Shown in pieces: positions 1 to 10,308 of a stretch of 64,000 nt of DNA; the stretch's first letter is position 1, and each line of letters begins with the position of its first letter. The notes beneath the pieces are model-generated. The model was given only the letters and a program-made list of their open reading frames with translations, ran no database searches and was not told where the DNA came from. The translations under genes were made by a program, and so were the position numbers. The DNA is from Mesorhizobium sp. dw_380 (lineage in GTDB: Bacteria; Pseudomonadota; Alphaproteobacteria; Rhizobiales; Rhizobiaceae). The stretch lies in NCBI RefSeq assembly GCF_018588885.1, contig NZ_JAFFIW010000006.1, positions 186,001 to 250,000 of the forward strand. Direction: 5' to 3'.

Positions 1-1022
1 CCAAATCAATCCTGTTCGCATCCGCCGCCGTGCTGGCGATGGGCGCGGCGACCGCGCATGCCGAGAACATGCCCAAGCGCATCGGCTACGTCACCAATTA
101 CGCCACCCATGAGTGGTATCAGAACGTCATCAAGGGCATGAAGGCTCACGGCAAGGAACTCGGCATCGAAGTCGAGGTCCAGGACGCCAATCTCGACATA
201 TCCAAGCAGGTCGCTGCGGCCGAAGACTTCATCGCCAAGGGGGTCGACGTGCTGATTATCACCCCGGTGAATGAAGAAGGCGTGGTGCCGCTGCTGCGCC
301 AAGCCAAAGCTGCCGACATCCCCGTGGTGCTTGAAGGCAACCCGGTCAAGGGCATGACCACGATGGTGGCCATCTGCGACTACGACACCGGCTATTTCTC
401 CGGCGTCGAAGCCGGCAAATACGCCAAGGAGAAACTTGGCGGCGTCGCCAAGGTGATGAATGTCGGCCTGCCGCTGCTTTCCGCCACGGTGCTGCGCTCG
501 CACGGCTTCATGGATGGGTTGAAGACCATCATTCCCGACGCGGTGATGGTGCACGACCTCGACGGCGGCGGCAATCCGGATCGGGCGCTCGAAGTCTCTT
601 CGGCGGCTCTGGCCAAGAATGCCGACATCAATATCATCTACGGCATCAACGATTCATCCTCGCTGGGTGGCCTGCAGGCCTGGAAGGCGGCCGGCAAGTC
701 GCAGGACAATTTATTGACCGTAGGCACCGGCGGCGAAGGACTTGCCTTCATCAACGCCATGCAGAACGAGCCGTCCTACCGCATCGAAGCCGCGATGTTC
801 CCGGAGAAGGAAGGCTTCACCGCCATCGACGCCGCGGTCAAGCTCTTCAACAATGAAGAAGTGCCGGAGCACATCGTCAGCCCGACCGCGCCGATGAACG
901 GCGAGGACTGGAAGAAATACTACAACTATGACGGCACCGCGCGCACCATCAAATGGGATGCCGTCAACGCACTGCAGCCGCCGGCAAAGTGCATGAAGAC
1001 CTCTGCCGACCTGAAGAAATAA
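1..1022 (+). CDS. Sugar ABC transporter substrate-binding protein, 5' truncated by window
   Basis: Periplasmic binding protein of the ribose/galactose (peripla_BP_4) type. The reading frame is already open at base 3 and reads through the hydrophobic core of a signal peptide ending near AHA, so the true start lies just outside the window. The mature part begins ENMPKRIGYVTNYATHEWY, the usual start of these two-lobed proteins, and contains DVLIITPVNEEGVVPLL and YGINDSSSLGG. It is the first visible gene of an importer followed by permease, ATPase and a second permease. The ligand cannot be read from sequence; the downstream CoA-linked enzymes argue against a plain pentose. Confidence 0.93.
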   Translation, partial: KSILFASAAVLAMGAATAHAENMPKRIGYVTNYATHEWYQNVIKGMKAHGKELGIEVEVQDANLDISKQVAAAEDFIAKGVDVLIITPVNEEGVVPLLRQAKAADIPVVLEGNPVKGMTTMVAICDYDTGYFSGVEAGKYAKEKLGGVAKVMNVGLPLLSATVLRSHGFMDGLKTIIPDAVMVHDLDGGGNPDRALEVSSAALAKNADINIIYGINDSSSLGGLQAWKAAGKSQDNLLTVGTGGEGLAFINAMQNEPSYRIEAAMFPEKEGFTAIDAAVKLFNNEEVPEHIVSPTAPMNGEDWKKYYNYDGTARTIKWDAVNALQPPAKCMKTSADLKK

Positions 1023-1036
1023 GGCTGGCCGACATC

Positions 1037-1061
1037 GTCCTTCCCGCGTCGCGGGAAGGAC
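1037..1061 (+). promoter_or_regulatory. Intergenic hairpin after the binding-protein gene
   Basis: An 11-bp perfect inverted repeat (GTCCTTCCCGC / GCGGGAAGGAC) around a 3-base loop, 14 bases after the binding-protein stop. No T-run follows, so it is probably not a strong terminator. Such hairpins between binding-protein and permease genes commonly stabilise the upstream mRNA and give excess binding protein; that role is inferred. Confidence 0.6.
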
Positions 1062-1154
1062 GTGCGGTCAAAGGCTGTTGGCGGTTAGGCGGGGGGCGTC
1101 GGATCGACGCTTTGCGCGAGCGGCCCGGAATGGACTAACCCGGAATGGACTGAG

Positions 1155-2138
1155 ATGAGCGAGCTTACACACGCCTCCGCGCCGAAGCGCTTTGTCGGCC
1201 GCCAGCTTCTGGGCAGCAGCCAACTCGTGCTGGGCGCCATCCTGGCCGCGCTGTGCATCGCCATCTCGATCGCGGCGCCGCAATTCTATTCGGAGGCCAA
1301 CATCATCGCCATCTTGCGCCAGTGCGCGCTGGTGCTGATCGTCGCCTCGGGCATGACCATGCTCATCATCACCGCCGAGGTCGACCTCTCGGTCGGCGCC
1401 TCGCTCGCCTTTGTCGGATGCATCGGCATGGCGGTGCTTAATTCCACCCACAGCCTCTCGCTCGGAATGCTGGCGGCACTTGCCTTCGCCGGCGGCGTCG
1501 GCCTGTTCAACGGACTGGTCGTCACCCGGCTCAGGGTCAACTCGCTGATCGCTACCATCGGCACGATGATGATGCTGCAGGGCGGCGTCTATCTGTTCAC
1601 GCGCGAGGCGGTGCAGAACCACAACCAGATGGCGAGCTTTACCGATCTCGGCGCCGGCTATGTCGGCGCGGTGCCGGTGCCCGTCATCCTGGCGGCGCTG
1701 ATCTTCGTGGTCGCCTATATCACCTTGCGCTTCACCACGCTCGGCCGTTACCTCTACGCGGTCGGCGCCAATGACAAGGCGGTGCGCCTGTCCGGCCTGC
1801 GCTCGGAGCGGCTCAAGCTGTTCGCCTTCGTCGTCACCGGGCTCTGTGTCGGCGTTGCCGGCATGATCCTGTCGTCGCTGATGAATGCCGGCCAGCCGAC
1901 CGCCGGGCGCGGCTTCGAACTGACCGTCATTGCCGCCGTCATCCTGGGCGGCACCAGCCTGCTCGGCGGGCGCGGCTCGCTGTTCGGCACCTTGCTCGGC
2001 GTGTTGGTGCTGAAGGTGATCGACAATGGTATCATCATCCTCGGCTGGAACCAGGACCTGCAGATGGTGGTGCCGGGTGTCGTCATCATCCTGGCCACCT
2101 ATCTCGACATCATCCGGAACAGAGCCAATGTCCGTTGA
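1155..2138 (+). CDS. Sugar ABC transporter permease (RbsC type)
   Basis: Inner-membrane permease of 327 residues with about 8-10 hydrophobic segments. It shows the family signatures LIITAEVDLSVGASLAF near residue 75 and the late loop ILGGTSLLGGRGSLFGTLLG, as in RbsC/AraH. The ATG at 1155 is preceded by TGAG rather than a strong Shine-Dalgarno; the length suits the family. Its last 11 bases overlap the ATPase gene, so the two are probably translationally coupled. A second permease follows at 3703, so the channel may be a heterodimer. Confidence 0.93.
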   Translation: MSELTHASAPKRFVGRQLLGSSQLVLGAILAALCIAISIAAPQFYSEANIIAILRQCALVLIVASGMTMLIITAEVDLSVGASLAFVGCIGMAVLNSTHSLSLGMLAALAFAGGVGLFNGLVVTRLRVNSLIATIGTMMMLQGGVYLFTREAVQNHNQMASFTDLGAGYVGAVPVPVILAALIFVVAYITLRFTTLGRYLYAVGANDKAVRLSGLRSERLKLFAFVVTGLCVGVAGMILSSLMNAGQPTAGRGFELTVIAAVILGGTSLLGGRGSLFGTLLGVLVLKVIDNGIIILGWNQDLQMVVPGVVIILATYLDIIRNRANVR

Positions 2139-3660
2139 TTTCCTTCACCCCGAAAAAGGCGCGGCCATCGACACCAATGTGCCGGCGCTCGAACTGCGCG
2201 GCATCGACAAGCGCTTCCCGGGCGTCGTCGCGCTGGACAATGTCGACTTCATCCTGGAGCCCGGCAAGATCCATGCCTTGATGGGCGAGAACGGCGCCGG
2301 CAAGTCGACGCTGATCAAGATCATCGCCGGGGTCTACGGCAAGGATGCCGGCACAATCCGCATGCGCGGGCGCGAGGTCGACATCAAGTCGCCGCGCGAC
2401 AGCTTGAAGGAAGGCATCAAGGTCGTGTTCCAGGAGATCGCACTGATCTCCGAATTCACCGTTGCCGAAAACATCTTCCTCGAAGGCTATCCGACCGGCA
2501 GAGCCGGCTCGATCGACTGGAAGAAGATCCGCGCCGATTCAGCCGCACTGTTCGACAGGATCGGCTTCAACGTCGATCCGTCGGCGCGCACGGGTTCGCT
2601 GCCGGTCAGCCAGCAGCAGATGGTCGAGATCGCCCGCGCGCTCGCCCATGAAGCCCGCGTCGTGGTGATGGACGAGCCGACATCCTCGCTCACGCCCAAT
2701 GAAGTCTCGCTGCTGTTCACCGTCATCCGCAGGCTCGCGGCCCTCGGCATCGCAGTCGTCTATGTCAGCCACAAGCTCGACGAGGTGTTCGAGATCGCCG
2801 ACACGGTGACGGTACTGCGCGACGGGCGCCACATCTCGACCAGGCCGATCGGCGAGCACACCAGCGACACGCTGATCCAGGACATGATCGGCCGGCGCAT
2901 CGACAATCTGTTCCCGCGCAAGCGCGGCGCGGCGGGCAGCAAGATCGCGCTGTCGGTCGAGAAGCTCAGCACCGCAAAGAAACTCAACGACGTGTCGTTC
3001 GAGGCGCGCGCCGGCGAGGTTCTCGGCTTCTTCGGATTGATGGGCGCTGGCCGCACCGAACTTGCCAAGGCGATCGTCGGCTATGACCCGATCACAGCGG
3101 GTACGATCACCGTCGACGGCAGCCGGCTCGCCCCGCACGATACGCGCACCGGCGTCAAGCTCGGCATCGGCTTGCTCACCGAGGATCGCAAGAGCGAAGG
3201 GCTGATGGGCGAGCTGCCTGTGTACCAGAATGCAAGCCTCGCCTCGCTCGGAGCCTTCGCCCGCCTGGGGTTCGTCGACAAGGCCAGCGAGCACCGGGCG
3301 GTGCAGGACTATGTCGATCGCTTTCGCATCAAGACGCCCAGCCTGTTCCAGCAGGTGAAGAACCTGTCGGGCGGCAATCAGCAGAAGGTGCTGATCGCGC
3401 GCTGGCTGATGCGGGGTCTGAAGGTGATCGTCGTCGACGAGCCGACGCGCGGCATCGATGTCGGCGCCAAGTCGGAAATCTTCGCGCTGATCGACCGGCT
3501 CGCCGGCGAGGGTCTGGCGGTCATCATGATGACGTCCGAGATGCCGGAGCTGCTCGGCCTCGCCGACCGCATCGCAGTGATGTGCGAAGGGCGCCTGACC
3601 GCGATCATGTCGCGCGAGGAAGCCACGCAGGAGAAGATCCTCAATGCGGCGATCGGGTAG
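2128..3660 (+). CDS. Sugar ABC transporter ATP-binding protein (RbsA/MglA type)
   Basis: 510-residue protein with two fused nucleotide-binding domains. Domain 1 has Walker A GENGAGKST near residue 53 and Walker B VVMDEPTSSL. Domain 2 has the degenerate Walker A GLMGAGRTEL normal for RbsA-type proteins, signature LSGGNQQKV and Walker B VVDEPTRGID. An upstream in-frame start at 2026 would run deep into the permease gene; I chose the ATG at 2128, which overlaps the permease stop by 11 bases and gives the usual family length. It energises the importer encoded on both sides. Confidence 0.94.
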   Translation: MSVDFLHPEKGAAIDTNVPALELRGIDKRFPGVVALDNVDFILEPGKIHALMGENGAGKSTLIKIIAGVYGKDAGTIRMRGREVDIKSPRDSLKEGIKVVFQEIALISEFTVAENIFLEGYPTGRAGSIDWKKIRADSAALFDRIGFNVDPSARTGSLPVSQQQMVEIARALAHEARVVVMDEPTSSLTPNEVSLLFTVIRRLAALGIAVVYVSHKLDEVFEIADTVTVLRDGRHISTRPIGEHTSDTLIQDMIGRRIDNLFPRKRGAAGSKIALSVEKLSTAKKLNDVSFEARAGEVLGFFGLMGAGRTELAKAIVGYDPITAGTITVDGSRLAPHDTRTGVKLGIGLLTEDRKSEGLMGELPVYQNASLASLGAFARLGFVDKASEHRAVQDYVDRFRIKTPSLFQQVKNLSGGNQQKVLIARWLMRGLKVIVVDEPTRGIDVGAKSEIFALIDRLAGEGLAVIMMTSEMPELLGLADRIAVMCEGRLTAIMSREEATQEKILNAAIG

Positions 3661-3702
3661 GACCATGGTGCTTCAGTCCCACATCCTTGAAGGGAGCAAG
3701 TG

Positions 3703-4698
3703 ATGAGCCTTGCAGGCACGGCTTCCGCAAAAGCCCAGCCGTCGATGCTGGCGCGGCTCTTTGCCCGGCAGGAACTGGCGCTGCTGGTCTGCCTCCTCCT
3801 GGTGCTGGCGTTCTTCTCCGTCACGGTCGAGAACTTTTTCTCGGTGCGCAATTTGACCAACGTGCTTGGCCAGGCGTCGCTGCCGCTGATCGCCGGCATC
3901 GGCTGCGCCGTCGTCTTCATCTCAGGCGAGGTCGACATCTCGATCGGATCGCTGCTCGCCACCATCGCCCTGCCGCTGATCATCATCATGAACGACACCA
4001 ACTCGCTGCTGCTCGGCATCAGTGGCGCGCTGCTGTTCGGACTGATCATCGGGCTGGTGAACGGCTATCTCACCGCCTATGCCGGCATCAACTCGCTGAT
4101 CGTCACGCTGGGCACGATGTTCATCATGCGCGGCGGCGTCTATCTCTACACCGGCCAGCGCGCCATCCCCGACGATGCCAGCCTCGACAGCTTCATTGCA
4201 CTGTCGGATGGCCGCCTGTTCAACGTACTGCCCTATTCGGCGGTCATCGCTATCGTGCTTCTTGCCGCCTTTGCCTACGTGATGCAGCACCGGCCTTTCG
4301 GACGTCAGATCTATGCCGTCGGAGGCAATCAGGAAGTGGCGCGGCTGGCGGGCTACGATGTGCGGCGTGTCAAGTTCATCTGCTTCATCATCAGCGCGCT
4401 GCTGGCGACGGTCGCCGGCATCATCCTGGCAGCGCGTGTCGGCTCGGCGCAGCACACGGCGGGGTTGAATTTCGAATTCCAGGTCGTGGCGGCGACGGTG
4501 CTCGGCGGGGTCAGCCTTGCCGGCGGCATCGGTAGCCTGACCGGCATGGCGCTCGGCGTGCTGATCCTGCAGTTCCTGTCCAACGGCCTGCGCGGACTTG
4601 GCCTGCCGACCGAATGGCAGCTGGTCATCACCGGCATGATCATCATCGCCGCGGTCGCCTTCGACGAGGCGAAACGCCGGCGCGCGAATGGAGGCTGA
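3703..4698 (+). CDS. Second sugar ABC transporter permease (RbsC type)
   Basis: 331-residue multi-spanning permease homologous to the one at 1155, with ISGEVDISIGSLLATIALPL and LGGVSLAGGIGSLTG in the family positions. An AGGGAG ribosome site lies about 7 bases before the ATG at 3703; a GTG directly before it is also in frame. Having two different permeases with one binding protein and one double ATPase is common for this importer class and points to a heteromeric channel. The stop is followed one base later by the SDR start, so the importer and the enzymes form one operon. Confidence 0.92.
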   Translation: MSLAGTASAKAQPSMLARLFARQELALLVCLLLVLAFFSVTVENFFSVRNLTNVLGQASLPLIAGIGCAVVFISGEVDISIGSLLATIALPLIIIMNDTNSLLLGISGALLFGLIIGLVNGYLTAYAGINSLIVTLGTMFIMRGGVYLYTGQRAIPDDASLDSFIALSDGRLFNVLPYSAVIAIVLLAAFAYVMQHRPFGRQIYAVGGNQEVARLAGYDVRRVKFICFIISALLATVAGIILAARVGSAQHTAGLNFEFQVVAATVLGGVSLAGGIGSLTGMALGVLILQFLSNGLRGLGLPTEWQLVITGMIIIAAVAFDEAKRRRANGG

Positions 4699-4699
4699 C

Positions 4700-5485
4700 A
4701 TGGCCCGTCTCGAAGGAAAAACCGCCATCATCACCGGTGCCGCCGACGGTATAGGCCACGCGATCGCGCAGGCGATGGCGCGCGAAGGCGCGCATGTCTT
4801 CCTGGGCGATATCGCCGACAGCGCCGGCGAGGCCTTCGCGGCCGAATTGCGCGCGGCCGGCCACGAGGCCGATTATGTGCATTGCGACGTCTCGCAAGAG
4901 GCTGACATCGCCGGCCTCATCGACAGCGCGGTCAAAAGGACCGGGCGCCTCGACGTCCTGGTCAACAACGCCGCCATCGCCATTGGCGGCATGCCGGTGC
5001 ACGAGATGACCGACGAGCAGTGGCACCGGCTGATATCAGTCAACCTGACCAGCGTGTTTCGCGGCTGCAAATATGCGCTGCCGCACATGATCGCGCAGAA
5101 ATCGGGCTCGATCATCAACATGGCCTCGGCACAGGGCCATATCGGCCTCGATGGCTGGACCGCCTATGCCGGCGCCAAGGGCGCGGTAATGGCGATGACG
5201 CGTCAGATGGCGGTCGAGTTCGGCCCGGTGAACATCCGCGTCAATTCGATCTCGCCGGGCACCATCAACACACCGATGAACGACAGGCTGGTCAAAGAGA
5301 TCGGCGGCAACCTCGCTAAGGCTTGGGTGAAAATGCATCCGCTCGGCCGCATCGGCGAACCTTCCGAAGTGGCCGAGGCCGCCGTCTATCTTGCCTCCGA
5401 TGCCGCCGGCTTCACCACCGGCACCGATCTGCGCGTCGATGGCGGGCTGACCGCAGCGCCGCGCTACGTCCCCGAACTGCTTTGA
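4700..5485 (+). CDS. SDR family NAD(P)-dependent oxidoreductase
   Basis: 261-residue classical short-chain dehydrogenase. The cofactor loop is TGAADGIGHAI near residue 13, followed by NNAAIAIGG and a catalytic Ser...Tyr-x3-Lys shown by NMASAQGH and AYAGAKGAVMAM; the end DGGLTAAPRY is typical. I took the ATG at 4700 over one 12 bases upstream that lies inside the permease gene. Probably oxidises a hydroxyl of the imported substrate; substrate and direction are not visible. Confidence 0.93.
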   Translation: MARLEGKTAIITGAADGIGHAIAQAMAREGAHVFLGDIADSAGEAFAAELRAAGHEADYVHCDVSQEADIAGLIDSAVKRTGRLDVLVNNAAIAIGGMPVHEMTDEQWHRLISVNLTSVFRGCKYALPHMIAQKSGSIINMASAQGHIGLDGWTAYAGAKGAVMAMTRQMAVEFGPVNIRVNSISPGTINTPMNDRLVKEIGGNLAKAWVKMHPLGRIGEPSEVAEAAVYLASDAAGFTTGTDLRVDGGLTAAPRYVPELL

Positions 5486-5507
5486 AAACGTTGAAACGAG
5501 ATTTGAA

Positions 5508-6713
5508 ATGAACAAGGCCCTCGAAGGCGTCCGCATCCTCGATTTCAGCCATCTGCTGCAAGGGCCGTTCGCCACGCAGCTGCTCGGCGACATGGGCGCC
5601 GACGTCATCAAGATCGAGCGTGCCGGCGCCGGCGACATGTTCCGGGGCATGACCTTCTTCGCCAAATGGGTGGGTGGCTCGGAGAGCCCGAACTTCTTGG
5701 CCTGGAACCGCAACAAGCGCTCGATCGCGCTCAACCTGAAGAGTCGCAAGGTGCATGCCATTATCATGGAGATGGCGAAAAGCGCCGACGTGGTGGTGCA
5801 GAATTTCCGCCCCGGCGTGCTGGCCAAGCTCGGCTACGGCTATGAGGACTTCAAGGCCGTCAATCCGCGCATCATCTATTGTTCTGGTTCCGGCTATGGC
5901 GAGGAAGGCCCCTATGTCGAACGCCCCGGCCAGGACATGCTGATCCAGGGTCTTGCCGGGCTGATCGCCAACACCGGTCGCGGTGACCAGGCCCCGGTTC
6001 CCGCCGGCGCCGGCCTTGCCGACCAGATCGGCGCCATGAACATGGTCTACGGCATCCTGTCGGCGCTCTATTACCGCGAGAAGAGCGGCAAGGGCCAGAA
6101 GATCGAGGTCAACCTGCTGGCCGGCCTGCTGGCGCATCTCAACCAGGAATATGTCGCCGTGCTCAACCTCGGCGAGGATTTCGTGCGGCCCAATTCCGGC
6201 ATCGGCCATCCCGGCATGCAGGCGCCGTTCGGCATATACGAGACGAAGGACGGCGGTTACGTATCGATCGCCATGAGCCCTTTCAAGACACTGTACGAGG
6301 TCCTTCAGGCGCCGCAGCTTGCCGTCTACGACGACCTGAAAACCCTGTTCGACAAGCGCGACGAGGTGTTCGAGAAGGTCAATGCCGAGACCAGGAAATT
6401 CACCACGCAGGATCTTTTGGCACGGCTGCTGGCGGCCGACATCTGGTGCGCCGAGGTGAAGGATATCCGCCGCGCGGCGGAGGACCCGCAGGTCAAGCAT
6501 ATGGGCATGATCACCAGCTACGATCACCCGCGCGGGGGCAAGGTGCGAGTGGTGGCACCCGCGGTCAAGATGAGCGAGACGCCCGCAACCATCGAGCGGC
6601 CGGCCCCGCTGGTCGGCCAGCATGGCCGCGAAATCCTGGCCGAGTTCGGCCTGTCCAGGGACGAGATCGCCGCATTGGAAGCATCCGGCGACATGACCGT
6701 GGATGCGGCCTGA
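5508..6713 (+). CDS. CaiB/BaiF family (class III) CoA-transferase
   Basis: 401-residue family III CoA-transferase that would move CoA between carboxylic acids. The N-terminus LEGVRILDFSHLLQGPFATQ and GADVIKIERAGAGD are hallmarks, and the catalytic Asp is in RPGQDMLIQGLAG near residue 143. NRNKRSIALNLKS is also conserved. With the adjacent hydratase (2 bases away) it indicates that the operon handles a CoA thioester. Acyl donor and acceptor are unknown. Confidence 0.93.
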   Translation: MNKALEGVRILDFSHLLQGPFATQLLGDMGADVIKIERAGAGDMFRGMTFFAKWVGGSESPNFLAWNRNKRSIALNLKSRKVHAIIMEMAKSADVVVQNFRPGVLAKLGYGYEDFKAVNPRIIYCSGSGYGEEGPYVERPGQDMLIQGLAGLIANTGRGDQAPVPAGAGLADQIGAMNMVYGILSALYYREKSGKGQKIEVNLLAGLLAHLNQEYVAVLNLGEDFVRPNSGIGHPGMQAPFGIYETKDGGYVSIAMSPFKTLYEVLQAPQLAVYDDLKTLFDKRDEVFEKVNAETRKFTTQDLLARLLAADIWCAEVKDIRRAAEDPQVKHMGMITSYDHPRGGKVRVVAPAVKMSETPATIERPAPLVGQHGREILAEFGLSRDEIAALEASGDMTVDAA

Positions 6714-6715
6714 CG

Positions 6716-7500
<785 letters not shown>

Positions 7501-7504
<4 letters not shown>

Positions 7505-8517
7505 ACACGGGCGACGACTATCGCGGACTGGGCTGGGCGCATGGCGCGCTGACCGTCCAGCGTCTCGGCGCGATGCTGGCGCCGGTTACTTTCATCCTCG
7601 ATGACGGTAGGCAGGTCTCGCCGATGCACATCGCGCCGTGGTCGAATGAACCTGCGGCGGAAGCGCTGCCGGGCATTCTGCGCAAGCTGCGCGGCGAATG
7701 GCCCTGCGTGCCCTTCGGCTATTCGGTGCCTGCTGAAGGGTGGCCCGAGAACTGGGCACGGGTGATGGGTTCGCCAGCAACCGACGAAGAAATTCATGGC
7801 CATGGCTCCAATCACGGGTGGACATGGCGTGCCAGTGACCGCGGGTCATTGTCGCTGATGCTAGCCTATCCCGAGGGAGGTCCGGTCGAGCGCATTGAAC
7901 GGACAGTGCGGCCCGACCCGTCAGCGCCGGCCATCGACATCGTGTTGAAGATCGTCGTTCGCCGTGCCTGCCGCTTGCCGATCGGCCTGCATCCAGTATT
8001 CCGGCTGCCGTTCGAGACGGGTGCGGCCACGCTGCAATTCGGTGGCTTCGACGAGGGCCGCACCTACCCGCACGACGTCGAACCCGGCGCGGCGCTGTTT
8101 GCCCGGAACAAAACGTTCTTCGAACTGACAGCCGTGCCATCGCGTACAGGCGGAGTGGTCGATGCCTCGCGACTTCCTTTGGCTGCCGACACGGAGGAGC
8201 TGCTGCAGATCGAAGGCGTCGACGGTGTCGCGGCACTCGCCAACCATGAGGATGGGTACCGGATGCAACTGTCCTGGCAGAAGGAGCATTTCCCAAGCCT
8301 TCTGCTCTGGTACTCCAATCGCGGCCGCAAGGCCGCACCCTGGAATGGGCGTCATGTCGCCATTGGGATCGAGCCGATCTGCTCGCCATTCGGACTCGGC
8401 CCGGCGACCGCGCTGGCCGACAATCCCATCGCGCAATCCGGCATTGCGACGGCGCTGGAATTTTCGCCCGAAAAGCCGTTCGTGACCCGCTACCGCATCG
8501 AGGCAGCCGCGCTGTGA
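7501..8517 (+). CDS. Aldose 1-epimerase-like (galactose mutarotase fold) protein
   Basis: 338 residues starting with GTG that overlaps the hydratase stop (GTGA). HGHGSNHGWTW, LPIGLHPVFRLPF and the late IGIEPICSPFG resemble the sugar-ring binding core of mutarotase-fold proteins. Such proteins interconvert anomers or bind sugars. The family call is moderate because similarity is read from motifs; the catalytic His/Glu pair was not aligned. Context supports action on a cyclic sugar-like compound. Confidence 0.65.
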
Positions 8518-10301
8518 CGAACCGTGCCGCAATGTCTCTGGTCAAGTCGAACCGGCCGCGCTTCACCGATATCAAGGGACTGGTGGCCATGGTCGGCCAC
8601 GGCCACTCGTTTGGCGTCGGCGGCCATCATTTCGCCCGGCTGCCGATCGCATTGCTGCGTGCGATAGCCAAATCGAGCGTCAAGGACCTGCGCTATATCT
8701 GCTGGGCCGGCGGCTTGCCGCTTGAACTGCTGCTCGAAGCGGATGCGGTTGCGGAAATCGACCTCTGCTTTTCCAGCCTCGACATTTTTGGACTTCCGCC
8801 GCGTTTTCGCGCGGCCGCCGAGAGCGGTGCGATACCGGTTCGCGATTGGACGGCACTGGCCATGATCCAGGCGCTGCGGGCAGCACAGCAGAACCTGCCA
8901 TCGATGCCGTTCCAACTTCCGGAGGGATCCGGCATGCTGGCGCGCGTTCCGGGCGCGCGCGCCGCGCCCGATCCCATTGATGGAGCCTCGACCGGGTTCA
9001 TCCCGCCATTGCGGCTCGATACATTCGTCGTCCACTCGCAGCGCGCGGATGAAAGCGGTAACGTCCAGATCATCGGGCCGCGCGCGCTGGACTTCGCCAT
9101 GGCGGGCGCGGCACGTCAGGTGCTGGTCACCGTCGAGGAAATCGTCCCTGTCGGGGCGCTGCGGCAGGACGGCCGTCAGAGCATCCTCACCCGCAACCAG
9201 GTTTCGGCCATTGCGCTGGCGCCGGGCGGCGCCTATCCGGCCTCGTGCCTGCCATTCTATGTCACGGACTACCAGGCATTGTCGGCGGCATTCACGGCCA
9301 GGGAAACGCCATTAGTGGACAGTCTGCGCCTGCCGTCCGAAGGCGTGCCGGAATTGCATCAAAAGGCTGCGAAGATTCGTGCTGGGACGATCCTCGCCAC
9401 GCCAATGCTCGCGCACGCCGAAAAGAAAGCGTCGGTCGACGAGATCATTGCCGCGCGCATCGCTGCCGAACTCGACAATGAGAGCTTCGCCAGCGCCGGC
9501 GCGGTCTCGCCGCTGGCCAACGTCGCCTACCGGCTGGCCAAGGCGACGCATGCGCCGGACATGATCATCGCGACGATGAGTTGCGGCCATCTGGATATCG
9601 CGCCGAGCCCGATGATCCTGTCGCTGATCGAGAGCCTCGATTGCGAGACGGCGGCGGCATATGCCGGCGGCGACGACACCTACTCGACCTACTATCAGGC
9701 CGGAGCGGTGACGCACGAGATCGTCGGCGCGGCGCAGGTCGACCGGCGCGGCCGCGTCAACACAATCGCACTGCGCAAGCCAAGCGGCGGCCTGATCCGA
9801 TTGTCCGGTCAGGGCGGCATGGCCGACGTCGCCAACATGCATCGCGACTATTTGCTCTACATTCCCCGTCATTCGGTGCAGTCGCTGGTGGATGATGTCG
9901 AGATCGTCAGTTCCGCCCGTGGGCTGCTGACGGCGGCCGAGCGTGGGCCGATGGGCTATCGTGCAGGCAAAGCGTTGGTCTTCACCGATCTCTGCGTGTT
10001 CCGGCTCGACGAGACTTCAAGGGATTTGGTCGTCATCGAAACCATTCCGGGCGTCACGCGGCAGCAGATCCGTGACGCCACCGGATTTGCGGTGACGTTC
10101 GACGCCGGTTGCGGGGAGGTTCCGCTGCCTTCCGACGATACGCTCGCCACCTTGCGAAACCGCATCGACCCGCTTGGTCTGCGTCGCCTGGAATTCGTCA
10201 GCGCCAAGGAACGCGGCGCGCTGATCGCCGAGATCCTCAAGGCCGACCGCGCCGCGGTCGAGCGCTGCATCGCCGCACAGGGATCGCTTGTCGGAAACTG
10301 A
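8514..10301 (+). CDS. Fused two-domain class I CoA-transferase-like protein (GctA-GctB type)
   Basis: 595 residues in two halves. The first (about 1-260) resembles glutaconate CoA-transferase subunit A: GHGHSFGVGGHHFARLPIAL, HSQRADESGNVQIIGP. The second (about 310-595) resembles subunit B: SPLANVAYRLAKATHAPDMI, GQGGMADVAN, TIPGVTRQQI. GTG 8514 overlaps the previous stop; ATG 8532 is an alternative. Where subunit B usually shows a catalytic Glu followed by Gly, this protein reads ATMSCGHLD, with no Glu. That recalls IpdAB-like ring-opening hydrolases with the same fold, so it may not be a plain CoA-transferase. Confidence 0.72.
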   Translation: MTNRAAMSLVKSNRPRFTDIKGLVAMVGHGHSFGVGGHHFARLPIALLRAIAKSSVKDLRYICWAGGLPLELLLEADAVAEIDLCFSSLDIFGLPPRFRAAAESGAIPVRDWTALAMIQALRAAQQNLPSMPFQLPEGSGMLARVPGARAAPDPIDGASTGFIPPLRLDTFVVHSQRADESGNVQIIGPRALDFAMAGAARQVLVTVEEIVPVGALRQDGRQSILTRNQVSAIALAPGGAYPASCLPFYVTDYQALSAAFTARETPLVDSLRLPSEGVPELHQKAAKIRAGTILATPMLAHAEKKASVDEIIAARIAAELDNESFASAGAVSPLANVAYRLAKATHAPDMIIATMSCGHLDIAPSPMILSLIESLDCETAAAYAGGDDTYSTYYQAGAVTHEIVGAAQVDRRGRVNTIALRKPSGGLIRLSGQGGMADVANMHRDYLLYIPRHSVQSLVDDVEIVSSARGLLTAAERGPMGYRAGKALVFTDLCVFRLDETSRDLVVIETIPGVTRQQIRDATGFAVTFDAGCGEVPLPSDDTLATLRNRIDPLGLRRLEFVSAKERGALIAEILKADRAAVERCIAAQGSLVGN

Positions 10302-10308
10302 GGACTCC

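Noticed and set aside
2539-3666. Long minus-strand open frames opposite the ABC ATPase (375 codons) and similar ones opposite other high-G+C genes
   Set aside because: They are antisense to genes with clear motifs, have composition typical of reverse frames of G+C-rich DNA (Arg, His, Asp rich) and match no family.
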